The position numbers and the translations under genes are program-made. This document shows, in pieces, positions 18,963 through 27,814 of a DNA stretch of 64,000 nt (the first letter of the stretch is position 1; every line of letters begins with the position of its first letter). Source of the stretch: Mycobacterium numidiamassiliense (GTDB taxonomy: Bacteria; Actinomycetota; Actinomycetes; Mycobacteriales; Mycobacteriaceae). The DNA is taken from NCBI RefSeq assembly GCF_900157365.1, contig NZ_FUEZ01000004.1, positions 3,378,966 through 3,442,965 on the forward strand, written 5' to 3'. The notes under the pieces were generated by a model. The model did no database searches. It was not told the origin of the DNA and saw only the letters and a program-made list of their open reading frames with translations.

Positions 18963-19253
18963 ATGAGGCACGGATCGCGCGAGGACGTCGGTGGTGATCG
19001 GCCGACTCGACATGACACCGACGAATCCGAACCGGATTCAGCCTGGTCGCCGGGGCTCGTCGTGATCGCCGCGGGCGTACTCGCGCTCGCAGTGTGCGTG
19101 ACCAACTTCGCGCTCGGCGAGGTTGGCGCCGGCATTGCCGCAGCCATCATCTGCCTGATGGCTTTTGGGGCGGGACTTGACTGGATTGGCATGGACCGCA
19201 GGCGAATTCGGCAAGCCGACCGCGACTGGCTGGCCAGCCACCCGGCGCGATAA
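18963..19253 (+). CDS. Small two-helix membrane protein, unknown function
   Basis: 96 residues with a charged N terminus of about 28 residues. Two hydrophobic segments follow (PGLVVIAAGVLALAVCV and GIAAAIICLMAFGAGL), then a basic tail (DRRRIRQADRDW). A GGAG ribosome binding site lies a few bases upstream, and a GTG three bases before the ATG is an alternative start. No family was recognised. Confidence 0.6.
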   Translation: MRHGSREDVGGDRPTRHDTDESEPDSAWSPGLVVIAAGVLALAVCVTNFALGEVGAGIAAAIICLMAFGAGLDWIGMDRRRIRQADRDWLASHPAR

Positions 19254-19266
19254 CCTCCGGCTTTAG

Positions 19267-19695
19267 CTATTTCATAGCGGCAAGATTGTTGACCGACTTG
19301 CGCACATCCGACCGCAGGACTCGGGCGACGACGCTACCGACCGGCCCGCTGAGCACACCGCCTCTGAGATCAGCGTTGAGGTGAAACGTCGAACCAGGGT
19401 GGTTGTCGGCGACGTCCATTGCCACCGTGAGCCGGATCCCACCGCGGCCACGGCCCTGCAGCTCAATGGATTTCGGTTCATCGTATTGCGTGACGGTCCA
19501 GTGCACGAGGTTGCGAAAACCCTTGACCTTGACGCACGACGCGACTTCTGCGCCCTCCTCGATGGTCGACGGCACCTCGCCTCGCCATCCACCGAAAATC
19601 GTCAGCCACTCGCCGAATCGGCTCAAGTCAGAGGCCAGCTTCCATGCGGCCTGCGGTTCCAGGTCCGATGTCGTCGAAACATTCACGTGCGCCAA
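19267..19695 (-). CDS. SRPBCC (START/polyketide cyclase-like) protein
   Basis: 142-residue ligand-binding fold of the Bet v1/SRPBCC type. It begins HVNVSTTSDLEPQAAWKLASDLSRFGEW, typical of the family's first strand and helices, and ends with a long C-terminal helix. The TTG at 19695 is preferred because GGAGCG lies about 8 bases upstream; the GTG at 19686 is an alternative. A longer upstream reading has no family support. Mycobacterial members often bind or modify hydrophobic compounds. The role is unknown. Confidence 0.75.
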   Translation of the reverse strand: MAHVNVSTTSDLEPQAAWKLASDLSRFGEWLTIFGGWRGEVPSTIEEGAEVASCVKVKGFRNLVHWTVTQYDEPKSIELQGRGRGGIRLTVAMDVADNHPGSTFHLNADLRGGVLSGPVGSVVARVLRSDVRKSVNNLAAMK

Positions 19696-19811
19696 AGCTG
19701 GTCGCTCCTTTGAGAAAAGCCACTGGGGCGGACGGGCACACGCCACATCGCGGGAAGCCCCTTACCGGCTTTACATACCCGGGTGCCGGATCCCGGTAAA
19801 CCCCAGCCTGA

Positions 19812-20306
19812 TCAACCGCTCGCCGATATCGACGAACCGAGCGGATCGCGATTGGGGGTTACGTCGAGTTCACTCGCGGCAAACTGAATGTTTGTCACCG
19901 ACCCAAGTACCTGAGGGACTAAGTTTTTCGTGAAGTCGGGGTCATCGAAGTGGGCACCGCCGGTGCTGACGAAGTGTTCGGTAGCGTCCTTGACGTCCGA
20001 CGGAGGGCTGTAACGCTCAAGCGTGTCAGCGGCTTTGCGGGCCACATCTTTGTCGTTCGCGGCCAACAGGTCGGCGTTGGCGCCGTTGACGCCGACACAT
20101 TGGCTGGAATCGAGTGTGGTCAGCGGTGCGGACGCCGTGGATTCCGTCGACGATGAGGACGAAGTCCCAGGCACAGACGACGAACTCTTCGTGGCGGAGC
20201 GGGACGAACTCGTTGTTTTGCTGGTGAACGAACAACCTGATATCAGCTTGCCGGCGACCAGCACTACCGCGAGCAACCACCGATGATTCGTGTAAACCTC
20301 CTGCAC
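19812..20306 (-). CDS. Secreted lipoprotein, DUF5642-like
   Basis: 164-residue lipoprotein precursor. The signal peptide ends in the lipobox LISGC (Cys at residue 25). It is followed by a Ser/Thr-rich linker of about 35 residues and a compact domain with a single Cys (SSQCVGVNG) and SPPSDVKDATEHFVSTGGAHFDD. It is anchored to the outer face of the membrane. The family name is a guess from overall look and the function is unknown. Confidence 0.7.
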   Translation of the reverse strand: MQEVYTNHRWLLAVVLVAGKLISGCSFTSKTTSSSRSATKSSSSVPGTSSSSSTESTASAPLTTLDSSQCVGVNGANADLLAANDKDVARKAADTLERYSPPSDVKDATEHFVSTGGAHFDDPDFTKNLVPQVLGSVTNIQFAASELDVTPNRDPLGSSISASG

Positions 20307-20557
20307 AGTCGGACGATCGGGTGAATGGCTATCGCACCGGCGAAGACTAGCTCACCCGCATAGACGCCGGAATGAATTTTCTCCGCTGGATATTGCCCCA
20401 CTATGTGGTTTGCTTCGCTCGCCTACTGTTGCTGGGGAGCAAGGTTGCGGCACCGCCCGAGCGACATGCCGCGCGCCGCGTGCCAACCACTCCGAACCCG
20501 TCCGAGGGTCCTGTCGCTCAACGGATTTCGTGTGGCCATTCGCCAGAAAAGGCGGTC

Positions 20558-21115
20558 CTACGGCCAGGCTTCGTTCAATCGCGCGACGACGTCTATGACC
20601 TGTGCCGATTGCGCATGGGGCGCATCAATTTCGTCCGCAACGTATTGGGCGACGAAGCGTCGGATCTCGCCGTCGACGCCGCCGAGGATCCGCACCACCT
20701 CGCCGCGGAAGGACTTGGACGACACGTTGACGGTGATGTCCGAGGGACGCGGTTTCGCGACGTCGACGATCAGCAGCAACGGATCGGCGGCGCGCGCGGT
20801 GGCGCGCAGGGCGATGTCTCCGGAGACCACAAACCGCTGCTTATCGAGCCGCAAATCCAGCAGCAGGTCGATCGAGAGCGGAATGTGGATGACGAACGTG
20901 ATGGTGTCGCCCAGACGCCGCGTCACCCGGGGGTCTTGGATCTTGACGTTCGCGCTGACCTTGGCAATCCCGCCGGGGCCCTGGGCGATCGGCTCCATGG
21001 CGAACTCGCTGCCCGCGATATCGGCGAAGGCTGCGGCGACCCGCTCAGGAGTGACGGCGACCTCGAAGAATTTGCGGCCGAACTCTTCGTAGGTGACATA
21101 CTCGTGGTTTTGCAT
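20558..21115 (-). CDS. DUF2505-like protein (Rv1780-like)
   Basis: 185-residue protein starting MQNHEYVTYEEFGRKFFEVAVTPERV. It is close in length and position to M. tuberculosis Rv1780 (187 residues, between malQ and Rv1779c and divergent from the latter). The body alternates beta strands with a C-terminal helix, compatible with an SRPBCC-like DUF2505 fold. Reading further upstream gives an unlikely Arg/Pro-rich extension, so the ATG at 21115 is chosen. The function is unknown. Confidence 0.78.
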   Translation of the reverse strand: MQNHEYVTYEEFGRKFFEVAVTPERVAAAFADIAGSEFAMEPIAQGPGGIAKVSANVKIQDPRVTRRLGDTITFVIHIPLSIDLLLDLRLDKQRFVVSGDIALRATARAADPLLLIVDVAKPRPSDITVNVSSKSFRGEVVRILGGVDGEIRRFVAQYVADEIDAPHAQSAQVIDVVARLNEAWP

Positions 21116-21334
21116 AGGCTTATACCGTCTCACGTCACCTGCCGGATAGACCGTTGATCTGCTCGCGTCGCAGCAATTTCGCGTCAGATACGACCTGGTA
21201 GACCCCCGAACGTGATCGCCACACGGCAGAGCCGCCGGTGCCCGCGCTGTCGGGTTGTGAACAACACCACACGTCGGCGCTTCGATTCGGTGTGTCGCTC
21301 GGTGTGCTGGGAGGCTTGAGGACTTGGAGGGTTG

Positions 21335-23116
21335 ATGAACGCCGACGAATTTGCGGAGCCGCGCTCGTCCGCCGCTGCTCTCGGGCGAACGCTGACCTGG
21401 CTTGGCGGCGGATACTGGGGCGAGCTGGGTGAGCGTCATGAGCGGTCCAGCCACGCCGTTGGGGGCGCTGTCGTGCTCGTGGGAGCGATGCTGGCCTGGC
21501 TGGTCGCCGCGTTGGCGGTGAGCGAGTCGGCGCGTTGGTCGATGCTCGCCGTTGTCCCGTTGACGCTCGTCTTCGGCTTGCTGGTGGGCGCGGTGACCCG
21601 CGGTATGGCGTCTGGATCCTATTCGAGCCGGGCGAGCACCGCGGGGCGGGCGGCCGTCGCGGTGGCGGTCGGCGTTCTCGTCGGCGAGATCGCCGCGCTC
21701 GTGGTGTTTTCGGGTCCCGTCGACCGTCGCCTCGACGAGCAGGCCTCGCGCGTTGCCGATTCCACGCCCGCGGTCGCCGCGGCGTCGGCATCGCTGCAAC
21801 AGACGCAAGACGCTCGAAGTGGCCTGGACGACGCGGTCGCACAGGCCCGGGCCAACCAGGACAAGGCCTTGATCGTCGCGCGCTGCGAATACAACCCCAC
21901 CCCGGCCTGCCCGCAGACCAGGATCACCGGCGTACCCGGGACCGGCCCCGAAACACGAACGGCCAACCAGCTTCTCGATGATGCGCAACATGAGTTGGCC
22001 AATGCCTTAGCTGTTCGCGACCGTCAGGCGCCGGAGTTGGACGCCACGATCGCTCGTCAGCAACAGGCGGTGGCCGACGCCCGCCGAGGCGCGCTGACGG
22101 ATGCCGGTCGCGGCCTCGGCGCGCGCTGGGTCGCGATGAACGACCTCACGCTCACCAGCGCCGGCGCTATGACGCTGCGGTTGTTGACCATCGCGTTCTT
22201 CGTCCTCCTCTACCTACTGCCACTGATACTGCGGCGATGGCGTGGCGAGACGACCCATGATCGTCATGCGACCGCCCGCGCGGAGCGCGACCGCGCCCAG
22301 CTCGATGCCGACACCGCAATTGCGATCAAGCGCGCGGAAGTTCGCCGCGAGGCCGAAATCCTCTGGGCCGAGCACCAACTCACGCAGGCCCGGATGGCCA
22401 TCGAGGCGCAGACCGAGATCGACCGCGAGCAGCAGCGACGCCGGGTCGCGGCGGCACTGGAACCGCCGGTGCGGGCAACGTCGCATCGCGGGTTCGAGCA
22501 GGCAGCCGACGACATCTACTTGCCGATCGCGGCCGAAGCGGAGGCCGCCAGTCGCGCGATCACACAACCGCCCACGGGCGCAACCGATGCGCCGGCTCCG
22601 GCCGCACCGAACGTGGACAACCTGCCGGCACAGATCGAGGCGCCCGGCGCTGTCGAACCCCATGAAGAGCCTGCAACACCGCTGATCCCGTCGATACCGG
22701 ATGCGACCCGTACCGCGGCGCGCTGGATTCGTCCGCTTGTGCCGCCCTTCGTGGCTCGGGTGATCGACACCACGACACACCCGCTGCGCACCGCCCGCCA
22801 GGTATTCGAAGAGGTTGAGGAGATTACCTTTTCGCTCAAGCGCACCCATCGGGTGACGCTCGACGCCGAGAGCTCCGAGGGGGCGGGCGACCACTCGTAT
22901 GCCGCGGGTCCGGCCGGGCCGTCGCGCGACGAGCAGCCCTCCCGCCGCGCCTACCGCCGGGTGGGGGGCGGAGAAGAGCACGCATCGCTGCGGTTGTCCG
23001 GCAAGGACGACCTGTCACTCGCTGAAAGTGACAGCAAGCTCGAGTTGATGCAGCGCGACGGGCCCCGCGAGCTTCGTTCCCCCGAAAGGCCAAGGCAACT
23101 ACCGCCCGGCAAATAG
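21335..23116 (+). CDS. DUF4407 integral membrane protein (Rv1779c-like)
   Basis: 593-residue membrane protein close in length to Rv1779c (597). Hydrophobic segments appear at about residues 45-70, 72-92 and 108-130, with a fourth near 290-308 (LLTIAFFVLLYLLPLIL). Between the third and fourth is an extracytoplasmic coiled-coil-like stretch with a Cys pair (CEYNPTPACPQ). After the fourth comes a long charged coiled coil with many Arg/Glu/Ala residues, then a disordered Pro-rich tail. This is the DUF4407 layout. The function is unknown. It is convergent with the PhlG-like gene. Confidence 0.85.
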   Translation: MNADEFAEPRSSAAALGRTLTWLGGGYWGELGERHERSSHAVGGAVVLVGAMLAWLVAALAVSESARWSMLAVVPLTLVFGLLVGAVTRGMASGSYSSRASTAGRAAVAVAVGVLVGEIAALVVFSGPVDRRLDEQASRVADSTPAVAAASASLQQTQDARSGLDDAVAQARANQDKALIVARCEYNPTPACPQTRITGVPGTGPETRTANQLLDDAQHELANALAVRDRQAPELDATIARQQQAVADARRGALTDAGRGLGARWVAMNDLTLTSAGAMTLRLLTIAFFVLLYLLPLILRRWRGETTHDRHATARAERDRAQLDADTAIAIKRAEVRREAEILWAEHQLTQARMAIEAQTEIDREQQRRRVAAALEPPVRATSHRGFEQAADDIYLPIAAEAEAASRAITQPPTGATDAPAPAAPNVDNLPAQIEAPGAVEPHEEPATPLIPSIPDATRTAARWIRPLVPPFVARVIDTTTHPLRTARQVFEEVEEITFSLKRTHRVTLDAESSEGAGDHSYAAGPAGPSRDEQPSRRAYRRVGGGEEHASLRLSGKDDLSLAESDSKLELMQRDGPRELRSPERPRQLPPGK

Positions 23117-23133
23117 CCCGGCGGCGTTGGGCA

Positions 23134-23943
23134 TTACTCGTCGCCGAAGTTCTGGTAGAGCTCCGGCAGGAAGCCGGCCAGGTGGTTCATCTCCTGTGCG
23201 CAGTGCACCAGCAGATTGCGAGCGTTGGTTTCCGGATTGCCGAGCACCCGTTCGGCGATCGGGCGCACCGCCTTGGACGCGACGTCGGGCGCCTTGCGCA
23301 CCGCGATGTGTGGTCCGCCCATCCAGAACCGTGACCGCATCTCGGCTCCCTCCGGTGTCGACCTGACGTGGTGGATGAACCACCCGACATCCACCGGACC
23401 GTCGCTGGAACCCAGCCGGGCACAGATTGCCACCGCATCGTCGCCATCGGGTGGACAGCCCAGCTGTCCCGGGGCGACGAATTGTATTGCGCCATTAAGC
23501 CGGTTGGAGCCGATGTACTCGGTGATCAGCGACCAGCGGCCAACATAGCGATCGCTCCCCCGCCGTCCGGCCTCGTCACCGTCCTTCCACGCCGCGGAAA
23601 GGTGCGCGCGAGGATGCCAGAGCTTGTAGCGACGGGTGTCGGAGCCGTGCCAGCCGAACCACCACGACCACATCGACGGGGTGACCCCAGGCATGTCGGT
23701 GCGTACCGAGACCTGGTAGCTGCCGTCCTCGAGAACTCCGTAGCCATTCTCGGTCTGCTGGTAACCCTCGTCGGCCATGCTGCCGGCGTCCTCGTAGGCG
23801 AGCAGCGCCATACCGCCCTGCGGGCCGTGCTCTAGTGCTTCCACGACATGCTCTGGGAGCGAGGCCATTTCGGGGTTGAAGAACTTGCCGTAGGGCGTGT
23901 TGACGTCGTCGCCGCGGTAGCCGAGGTAGAGGTCGCCGGCCAT
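23134..23943 (-). CDS. PhlG-like metal-dependent C-C hydrolase (Rv1775-like)
   Basis: 269-residue protein, matching Rv1775 in size and position. The core looks like the DAPG/phloretin hydrolase family: WSWWFGWHGSDTRRYKLWHP (residues 92-111), then H114, E142 (TEYIG) and the late HxxxE pair H247/E251. The late pair has the same spacing as the Zn ligands of PhlG. Known members cleave the C-C bond next to an aryl ketone. It is coupled to the upstream flavoprotein gene by a one-base stop-start overlap (TGATG). The substrate is unknown; the family call is from memory. Confidence 0.72.
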   Translation of the reverse strand: MAGDLYLGYRGDDVNTPYGKFFNPEMASLPEHVVEALEHGPQGGMALLAYEDAGSMADEGYQQTENGYGVLEDGSYQVSVRTDMPGVTPSMWSWWFGWHGSDTRRYKLWHPRAHLSAAWKDGDEAGRRGSDRYVGRWSLITEYIGSNRLNGAIQFVAPGQLGCPPDGDDAVAICARLGSSDGPVDVGWFIHHVRSTPEGAEMRSRFWMGGPHIAVRKAPDVASKAVRPIAERVLGNPETNARNLLVHCAQEMNHLAGFLPELYQNFGDE

Positions 23944-25283
23944 CAGAGTCGTCCCATCCAGCTGTTGAACAGGCCGTCGGGGTCATAGGCGGCCCGCACC
24001 TCGTCGAGACGAGCCATGGCCTCGTCACTTGCGAACCGCGCCGGACGACGGCCGAGGTTCTCATCGGCAAGTTGAATTCCACTGGCCAGATGTGACATCG
24101 CGGCCATGTTCGACTGCGCCCAGTCGGCGTACTTCGCTTCGTCGGCCGGGTCCTTCCACGAGCCGTAGAGCGCCAGGTAGATATCGTCTTCAACGCTGTA
24201 TGCCATGTCTTGGCGGCGTGGCACCGGCCCCCAATTCAGCCAGAGGAAGTGCGCAGGATGGGGAGGCATGGTGTCGAGGATGTTTCGGATGCCCGGGAGC
24301 AGATCGGCGGCCGATGCCGACGTCCACATGTTGTCCACGGCGTAGTAATGGTCGGACAGATAGTGAGTCATCGCGATGTCATACCAGGTAGGCAAATCGG
24401 TTGGCATATAAGGGATCTTGACGAGAGCCTTATCGGCGACCGGGCAGCTCCCGAAGATGGCGAGCGCCTTTTCGGCCTCTTCCTCGGAGTCGGCGAACGC
24501 GGGTGATGCAAATGAGATGACGGGGCTCTCGATTCCCATGGTCGGCTCACCCCGCGAAGCGACGGCTTGTAGTTCCACCCGAGGGTCCACTTCGGCGCCG
24601 ATGCTGCGGGCCCACGTGTAGACCTCGTCCGCCAGCTCGAAGGGATAGAGATAGGCGCTGGTACCACAGACGGCGGGACGCGGATACAGCTTGAGGTGAT
24701 AGGACGTGACGACGCCGAAAAAGCCGGAGCCGGCGCCGCGGGCAGCCCAGTAAAGGTCGGCGTGATTGTCCTCGTTGCAGTGGATCTGCTCGCCGTCGGC
24801 AGTAACGACATCGACGCCGATCACGCTCTCGCAGGCCGGACCATAGATTCGGCTGTTCCAGCCGTAGCCGCCCTGCAGCAGATAACCGCCGAGACAGACG
24901 CCCTTGCAGTGGCCTCCGGGGAAAAACAGGCCCTGCTCTTGGAGGTCTGCCATGAGCAGGCTGCCACCCTTACCAGGACCGACGACTGCACGGCTCTTCT
25001 CTACGTCGATCGTCGCGTGGTTGAGACGGCTGACGTCGAGCAGCACAGCGCCGTCGCGAAGATGGCTTGCGGCAAAACTGTGCCCACCCGAGACGATGCT
25101 GACGTTGTGGCCGTTGGATTTGGCGTAGTGGAGACCCGCGATGATGTCGTCGGCATCGACGGCCTGCACGATCACCTCGGGATAGCGCTCGGGCACTCGC
25201 GCGTGCCAAACCGTTGCACTGCGGGCGGCCTCATAACCGTCGTCGCCGCGGAAAAAGTGTCGCCCTGCAGGTAACCCACTCAT
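23943..25283 (-). CDS. Berberine-bridge-type FAD oxidoreductase (Rv1774-like)
   Basis: 446-residue flavoprotein, the same length as Rv1774. An N-terminal PCMH FAD-binding domain contains SGGHS with H68 and GGHCKGV with C126. In berberine-bridge-type oxidases these residues give bicovalent FAD attachment. The C terminus has the usual YDPDGLFNSWM BBE tail. It probably oxidises a phenol, alcohol or sugar-like substrate with oxygen or another acceptor. It forms a two-gene operon with the PhlG-like hydrolase and is divergent from the IclR gene, which probably regulates it. Confidence 0.9.
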   Translation of the reverse strand: MSGLPAGRHFFRGDDGYEAARSATVWHARVPERYPEVIVQAVDADDIIAGLHYAKSNGHNVSIVSGGHSFAASHLRDGAVLLDVSRLNHATIDVEKSRAVVGPGKGGSLLMADLQEQGLFFPGGHCKGVCLGGYLLQGGYGWNSRIYGPACESVIGVDVVTADGEQIHCNEDNHADLYWAARGAGSGFFGVVTSYHLKLYPRPAVCGTSAYLYPFELADEVYTWARSIGAEVDPRVELQAVASRGEPTMGIESPVISFASPAFADSEEEAEKALAIFGSCPVADKALVKIPYMPTDLPTWYDIAMTHYLSDHYYAVDNMWTSASAADLLPGIRNILDTMPPHPAHFLWLNWGPVPRRQDMAYSVEDDIYLALYGSWKDPADEAKYADWAQSNMAAMSHLASGIQLADENLGRRPARFASDEAMARLDEVRAAYDPDGLFNSWMGRL

Positions 25284-25301
25284 CTAGGTCCCTCCTACGA
25301 T

Positions 25302-25334
25302 CCGGATAACGGTTCTACTAAATCCGTAATGCGG
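25302..25334. promoter_or_regulatory. Inverted repeat, candidate IclR operator
   Basis: CCGGATAACGG (25302-25312) and CCGTAATGCGG (25324-25334) are inverted with 9 of 11 matches and an 11-base spacer. The site lies in the 68-base gap between the divergent flavoprotein and IclR genes, just upstream of the probable -10 box of the IclR gene. Confidence 0.5.
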
Positions 25335-25339
25335 AACAC

Positions 25340-25345
25340 TATAGT
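25340..25345 (+). promoter_or_regulatory. -10 box of a leaderless IclR transcript
   Basis: TATAGT ends 6 bases before the GTG at 25352. This is the spacing expected if transcription starts at the start codon, a common arrangement in mycobacteria. No ribosome binding site is needed. Confidence 0.5.
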
Positions 25346-25351
25346 GAAGGT

Positions 25352-26098
25352 GTGCCGCCTGCGGAACCGGATCAGCCAACGAATCGCGACGAGGGCATCC
25401 AAGTCCTGCGCCGTGCCACCGCCGCGCTCGATGAGATCGCGGCGGAGCCCGGACGGTTGCGCCTCGTCGACCTCGGTGAGCGGCTTGGGTTGGCCAAGTC
25501 GACAACGCGCCGCTTGCTCGTCGGCCTGGTCGAGGTCGGGTTGGCCAGTGTGGATTCGCAGGGGCATTTTTCGCTTGGCGAGCGCCTGCTGGGCTTCGGC
25601 AGTGCCGCCGGGGCGCACGTCTCGGCGATCTTCCGGCCGACGATCGAGCGGGTAGCGCGGGCAACCGACGGCGAAACCGTTGACCTGTCCATCCTGCGTG
25701 GACAACGAATGTGGTTCGTCGACCAGATCGAATCGTCACACCGGCTGCGCGCGGTGTCGGCTGTCGGCGTGCGTTTCCCGTTGGAGGTGACCGCCAACGG
25801 CAAGGCGGCGCTCGCCGCTTTACCCGATGCCGATGTCGAGACCGCGCTCTCCAAGTTCAGCCCCGATATCACCGACGGGCTGCGTCGCGAGATCGCCGAG
25901 ATTCGTTGCAGCGGAATCGCTTTCGATCGTGAGGAACACACCGCGGGGATTTCGGCGGCCGCCGTCGCCCGCCGCGTGATGGGCGACAACGTGATCGCCA
26001 TATCGGTGCCGGCACCTACCGACCGCTTCCTGGAGAAGGAGCAGCGCATCGTCGAAGCATTGCGCATCGCGGCCGACTCGCCGGCGTGGAGCCGTTGA
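25352..26098 (+). CDS. IclR-family transcriptional regulator (Rv1773c-like)
   Basis: 248-residue regulator, the same length as Rv1773c. The N-terminal winged helix-turn-helix (about residues 20-75, RLGLAKSTTRRLLVGLVEVGL) is followed by the GAF-like effector domain (VRFPLEVTANGKAALAAL, then FDREEHTAGISAAAVARRV). The GTG start is probably leaderless. It is divergent from the Rv1774/1775-like pair and convergent with the monooxygenase operon, 42 bases away, so the former is the more likely target. Confidence 0.92.
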   Translation: MPPAEPDQPTNRDEGIQVLRRATAALDEIAAEPGRLRLVDLGERLGLAKSTTRRLLVGLVEVGLASVDSQGHFSLGERLLGFGSAAGAHVSAIFRPTIERVARATDGETVDLSILRGQRMWFVDQIESSHRLRAVSAVGVRFPLEVTANGKAALAALPDADVETALSKFSPDITDGLRREIAEIRCSGIAFDREEHTAGISAAAVARRVMGDNVIAISVPAPTDRFLEKEQRIVEALRIAADSPAWSR

Positions 26099-26140
26099 CG
26101 AGACGTGAAGTCGTGATGAAGATCAGCTAACTCGATGCCG

Positions 26141-27148
26141 CTACAGCGGCAACGAGCTTCGGAACTTGGCGATTGAGGCTGCCACTTGCCCGCTGACAAC
26201 TGCGGGGTCCTTCGGCTGGGGCGCGGTGGCGAATGTTACAGCCAGTCCGGCGACGGCCCGGTCGGCCAGTGGTTGCCATTCGTCTTGCCAGCGCGCCAGC
26301 ACGTCACGGTTAGCGGGATTGGCCGCGACACTGTAGCGGGCCAATTCGGCCGACCAGGCTTGGCTGCGGGCGGTGTCCACGCCCGACTCCTGCAGCAGGG
26401 CAGCCGTCAGCCCATCACCGTGAGCCGCGGCCAATTCCGCGAGGGCTTCCTTGAACAGGGCATCGAGGGTCGGCTTGACGACCAGGTTCAGGGCGGTGAA
26501 TGCTTCACCCCAGTCGTAGGCAAGCAGTAGCCGCTCTAGCGCTTCACGTGCCGGTTGCCAGGCATCGTCGAGCTCCCAAATCTGGCGTGTCGCTTCGGAA
26601 TTGGCCAGCTGTGGACCATGGGACAGCGACAACGACTTGGCGCGATAGGCGATCCACTGCAACGCGCGTAACTCGTCGGCGGCCTGGAAGAACGCGGCGT
26701 TGGTGATGTAGGCGCTGGGAGCCAACTGTCCGAGATAAAGTCCGGTGATCTGCAGGACGTGAAAGAGGAACCGCGCAGGGACGTACAGACGCTCGAGCAC
26801 CGCAACCCACGCCGGGTCGAGGTGCTCGTCGTGGTCAAGAGATTCGTAGTGGTCGACAACCCCTTCGGCATATATCTCGCGGTCATGCTGTAACGCGATG
26901 TAGCGCCGGTAGTTCAGCGCCGCCGGATCGCGAAAACCTTCCCAGTCATCGGCATGCAGCGGAGATCCTTCGCGATGCTTGAGATACCAGCGATTGATCG
27001 GGGTGTCAGGGTCCAGGTCGAACGGCGCGGGCTTCCGGTTGAAGTGGTAGTGGAAGTTGCCCGTGACGATTTCGTATTCGGTGGGTTTGCGCCGGGTATC
27101 GCCGGCGATACTCCAGGTCTTCAGTGCACGCGGTGCCCTGGTGGTCAT
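26141..27148 (-). CDS. Diiron monooxygenase hydroxylase beta subunit (TmoE/IsoE type)
   Basis: 335-residue non-catalytic hydroxylase subunit, helical, with the same ferritin-like layout as the alpha chain but no diiron ligand set. It begins MTTRAPRALKTWSIAGDTRRKPTEYEIVTGNFHYHFNR, typical of TmoE-like proteins, and the length fits (TmoE about 327). It is the last gene of the alpha-gamma-Rieske-coupling-beta operon, the same order as tmoABCDE and isoABCDE. The reductase gene that usually follows is absent. IclR ends 42 bases away in the opposite direction. Confidence 0.9.
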   Translation of the reverse strand: MTTRAPRALKTWSIAGDTRRKPTEYEIVTGNFHYHFNRKPAPFDLDPDTPINRWYLKHREGSPLHADDWEGFRDPAALNYRRYIALQHDREIYAEGVVDHYESLDHDEHLDPAWVAVLERLYVPARFLFHVLQITGLYLGQLAPSAYITNAAFFQAADELRALQWIAYRAKSLSLSHGPQLANSEATRQIWELDDAWQPAREALERLLLAYDWGEAFTALNLVVKPTLDALFKEALAELAAAHGDGLTAALLQESGVDTARSQAWSAELARYSVAANPANRDVLARWQDEWQPLADRAVAGLAVTFATAPQPKDPAVVSGQVAASIAKFRSSLPL

Positions 27149-27152
27149 TGCC

Positions 27153-27464
27153 TCAGTCCTCTCGTTCCAGGTACCAGTGCAGTTCATCGTCGCCCACGTA
27201 GCGCATCCGACCGGCGAATCCGGCAATGGCAGGCTCCAATGACGCCAACGGGATTGGTTCGCCTGCAGCCCATTCCAGGCTGCTGCGGGTAACTCGGAGA
27301 AACGACGGTGCGTGGATACGGACGTAGCCCGCATGATCCTCGACCAGGATGTCGGCTTCGGGGTTATCGGCCCGTATCGCCTCGGTCAGGGCGTCGACAA
27401 CGTCGGAGTCGACCCCCCGGACGATTGGTCCAACAAGCTTGCGTTCGGCCGTCGACGGGGTCAT
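27153..27464 (-). CDS. Monooxygenase coupling/effector protein (MmoB/TmoD family)
   Basis: 103 residues, the length of TmoD. Effector protein that docks on the hydroxylase and tunes oxygen activation; it has no cofactor. Family features include VGPIVRGVDSDVVDALTEAIRADNP at the N terminus and RIHAPSFLRVTRSSLEWAAG in the middle. It overlaps the end of the Rieske ferredoxin gene by four bases (ATGA). The beta-subunit gene starts 4 bases after its stop. Confidence 0.9.
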   Translation of the reverse strand: MTPSTAERKLVGPIVRGVDSDVVDALTEAIRADNPEADILVEDHAGYVRIHAPSFLRVTRSSLEWAAGEPIPLASLEPAIAGFAGRMRYVGDDELHWYLERED

Positions 27465-27814
27465 CGGTTTGCTCCATTCTGCGGTACCGCTACCGCTATG
27501 CGGTCGCCTTCGCGGCGAACCTGATAGCACCGCAGTTGGCAGGTATCGGGATTGAGCCCCGCGCCCGTGCTGAGGTTGAATTCCCAGCTGTGCGCCGAGC
27601 AGGTCAACACCTCGCCGTCGACATCTCCGTCGGCCAGCGGGAAGCCTGCGTGCGGACAGTTCCCCTCGAAGGCGCGAATCTCACCGCTTCGCAAGTGCAC
27701 CAGAAGGATTGGCAGGTCGTCGACGTAGAATTCACCGACATCGCCTTCCCATAGGTCATCAATCGTGGCCACAAATCTCCAATCGGCGGTCCAGCCGGGC
27801 TCGCTGTCAATCAC
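27461..27814 (-). CDS. Rieske ferredoxin of the diiron monooxygenase (TmoC/IsoC type)
   Basis: 117-residue Rieske [2Fe-2S] ferredoxin that passes electrons to the hydroxylase. Ligand motifs are CPHAG and CSAHSW, the C-x-H and C-x2-H pairs. The GTG start at 27814 overlaps the end of the gamma gene by 8 bases and gives the family length (TmoC is 112). Its presence places the enzyme with the toluene/isoprene/alkene type of soluble diiron monooxygenases, not with the methane or propane types, which have no separate Rieske protein. Confidence 0.92.
   Translation of the reverse strand: MIDSEPGWTADWRFVATIDDLWEGDVGEFYVDDLPILLVHLRSGEIRAFEGNCPHAGFPLADGDVDGEVLTCSAHSWEFNLSTGAGLNPDTCQLRCYQVRREGDRIAVAVPQNGANR

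Noticed and set aside
20372..21157. 261-codon plus-strand frame opposite the Rv1780-like gene
   Set aside because: Antisense shadow; the minus strand has a coherent protein of the right size and position.
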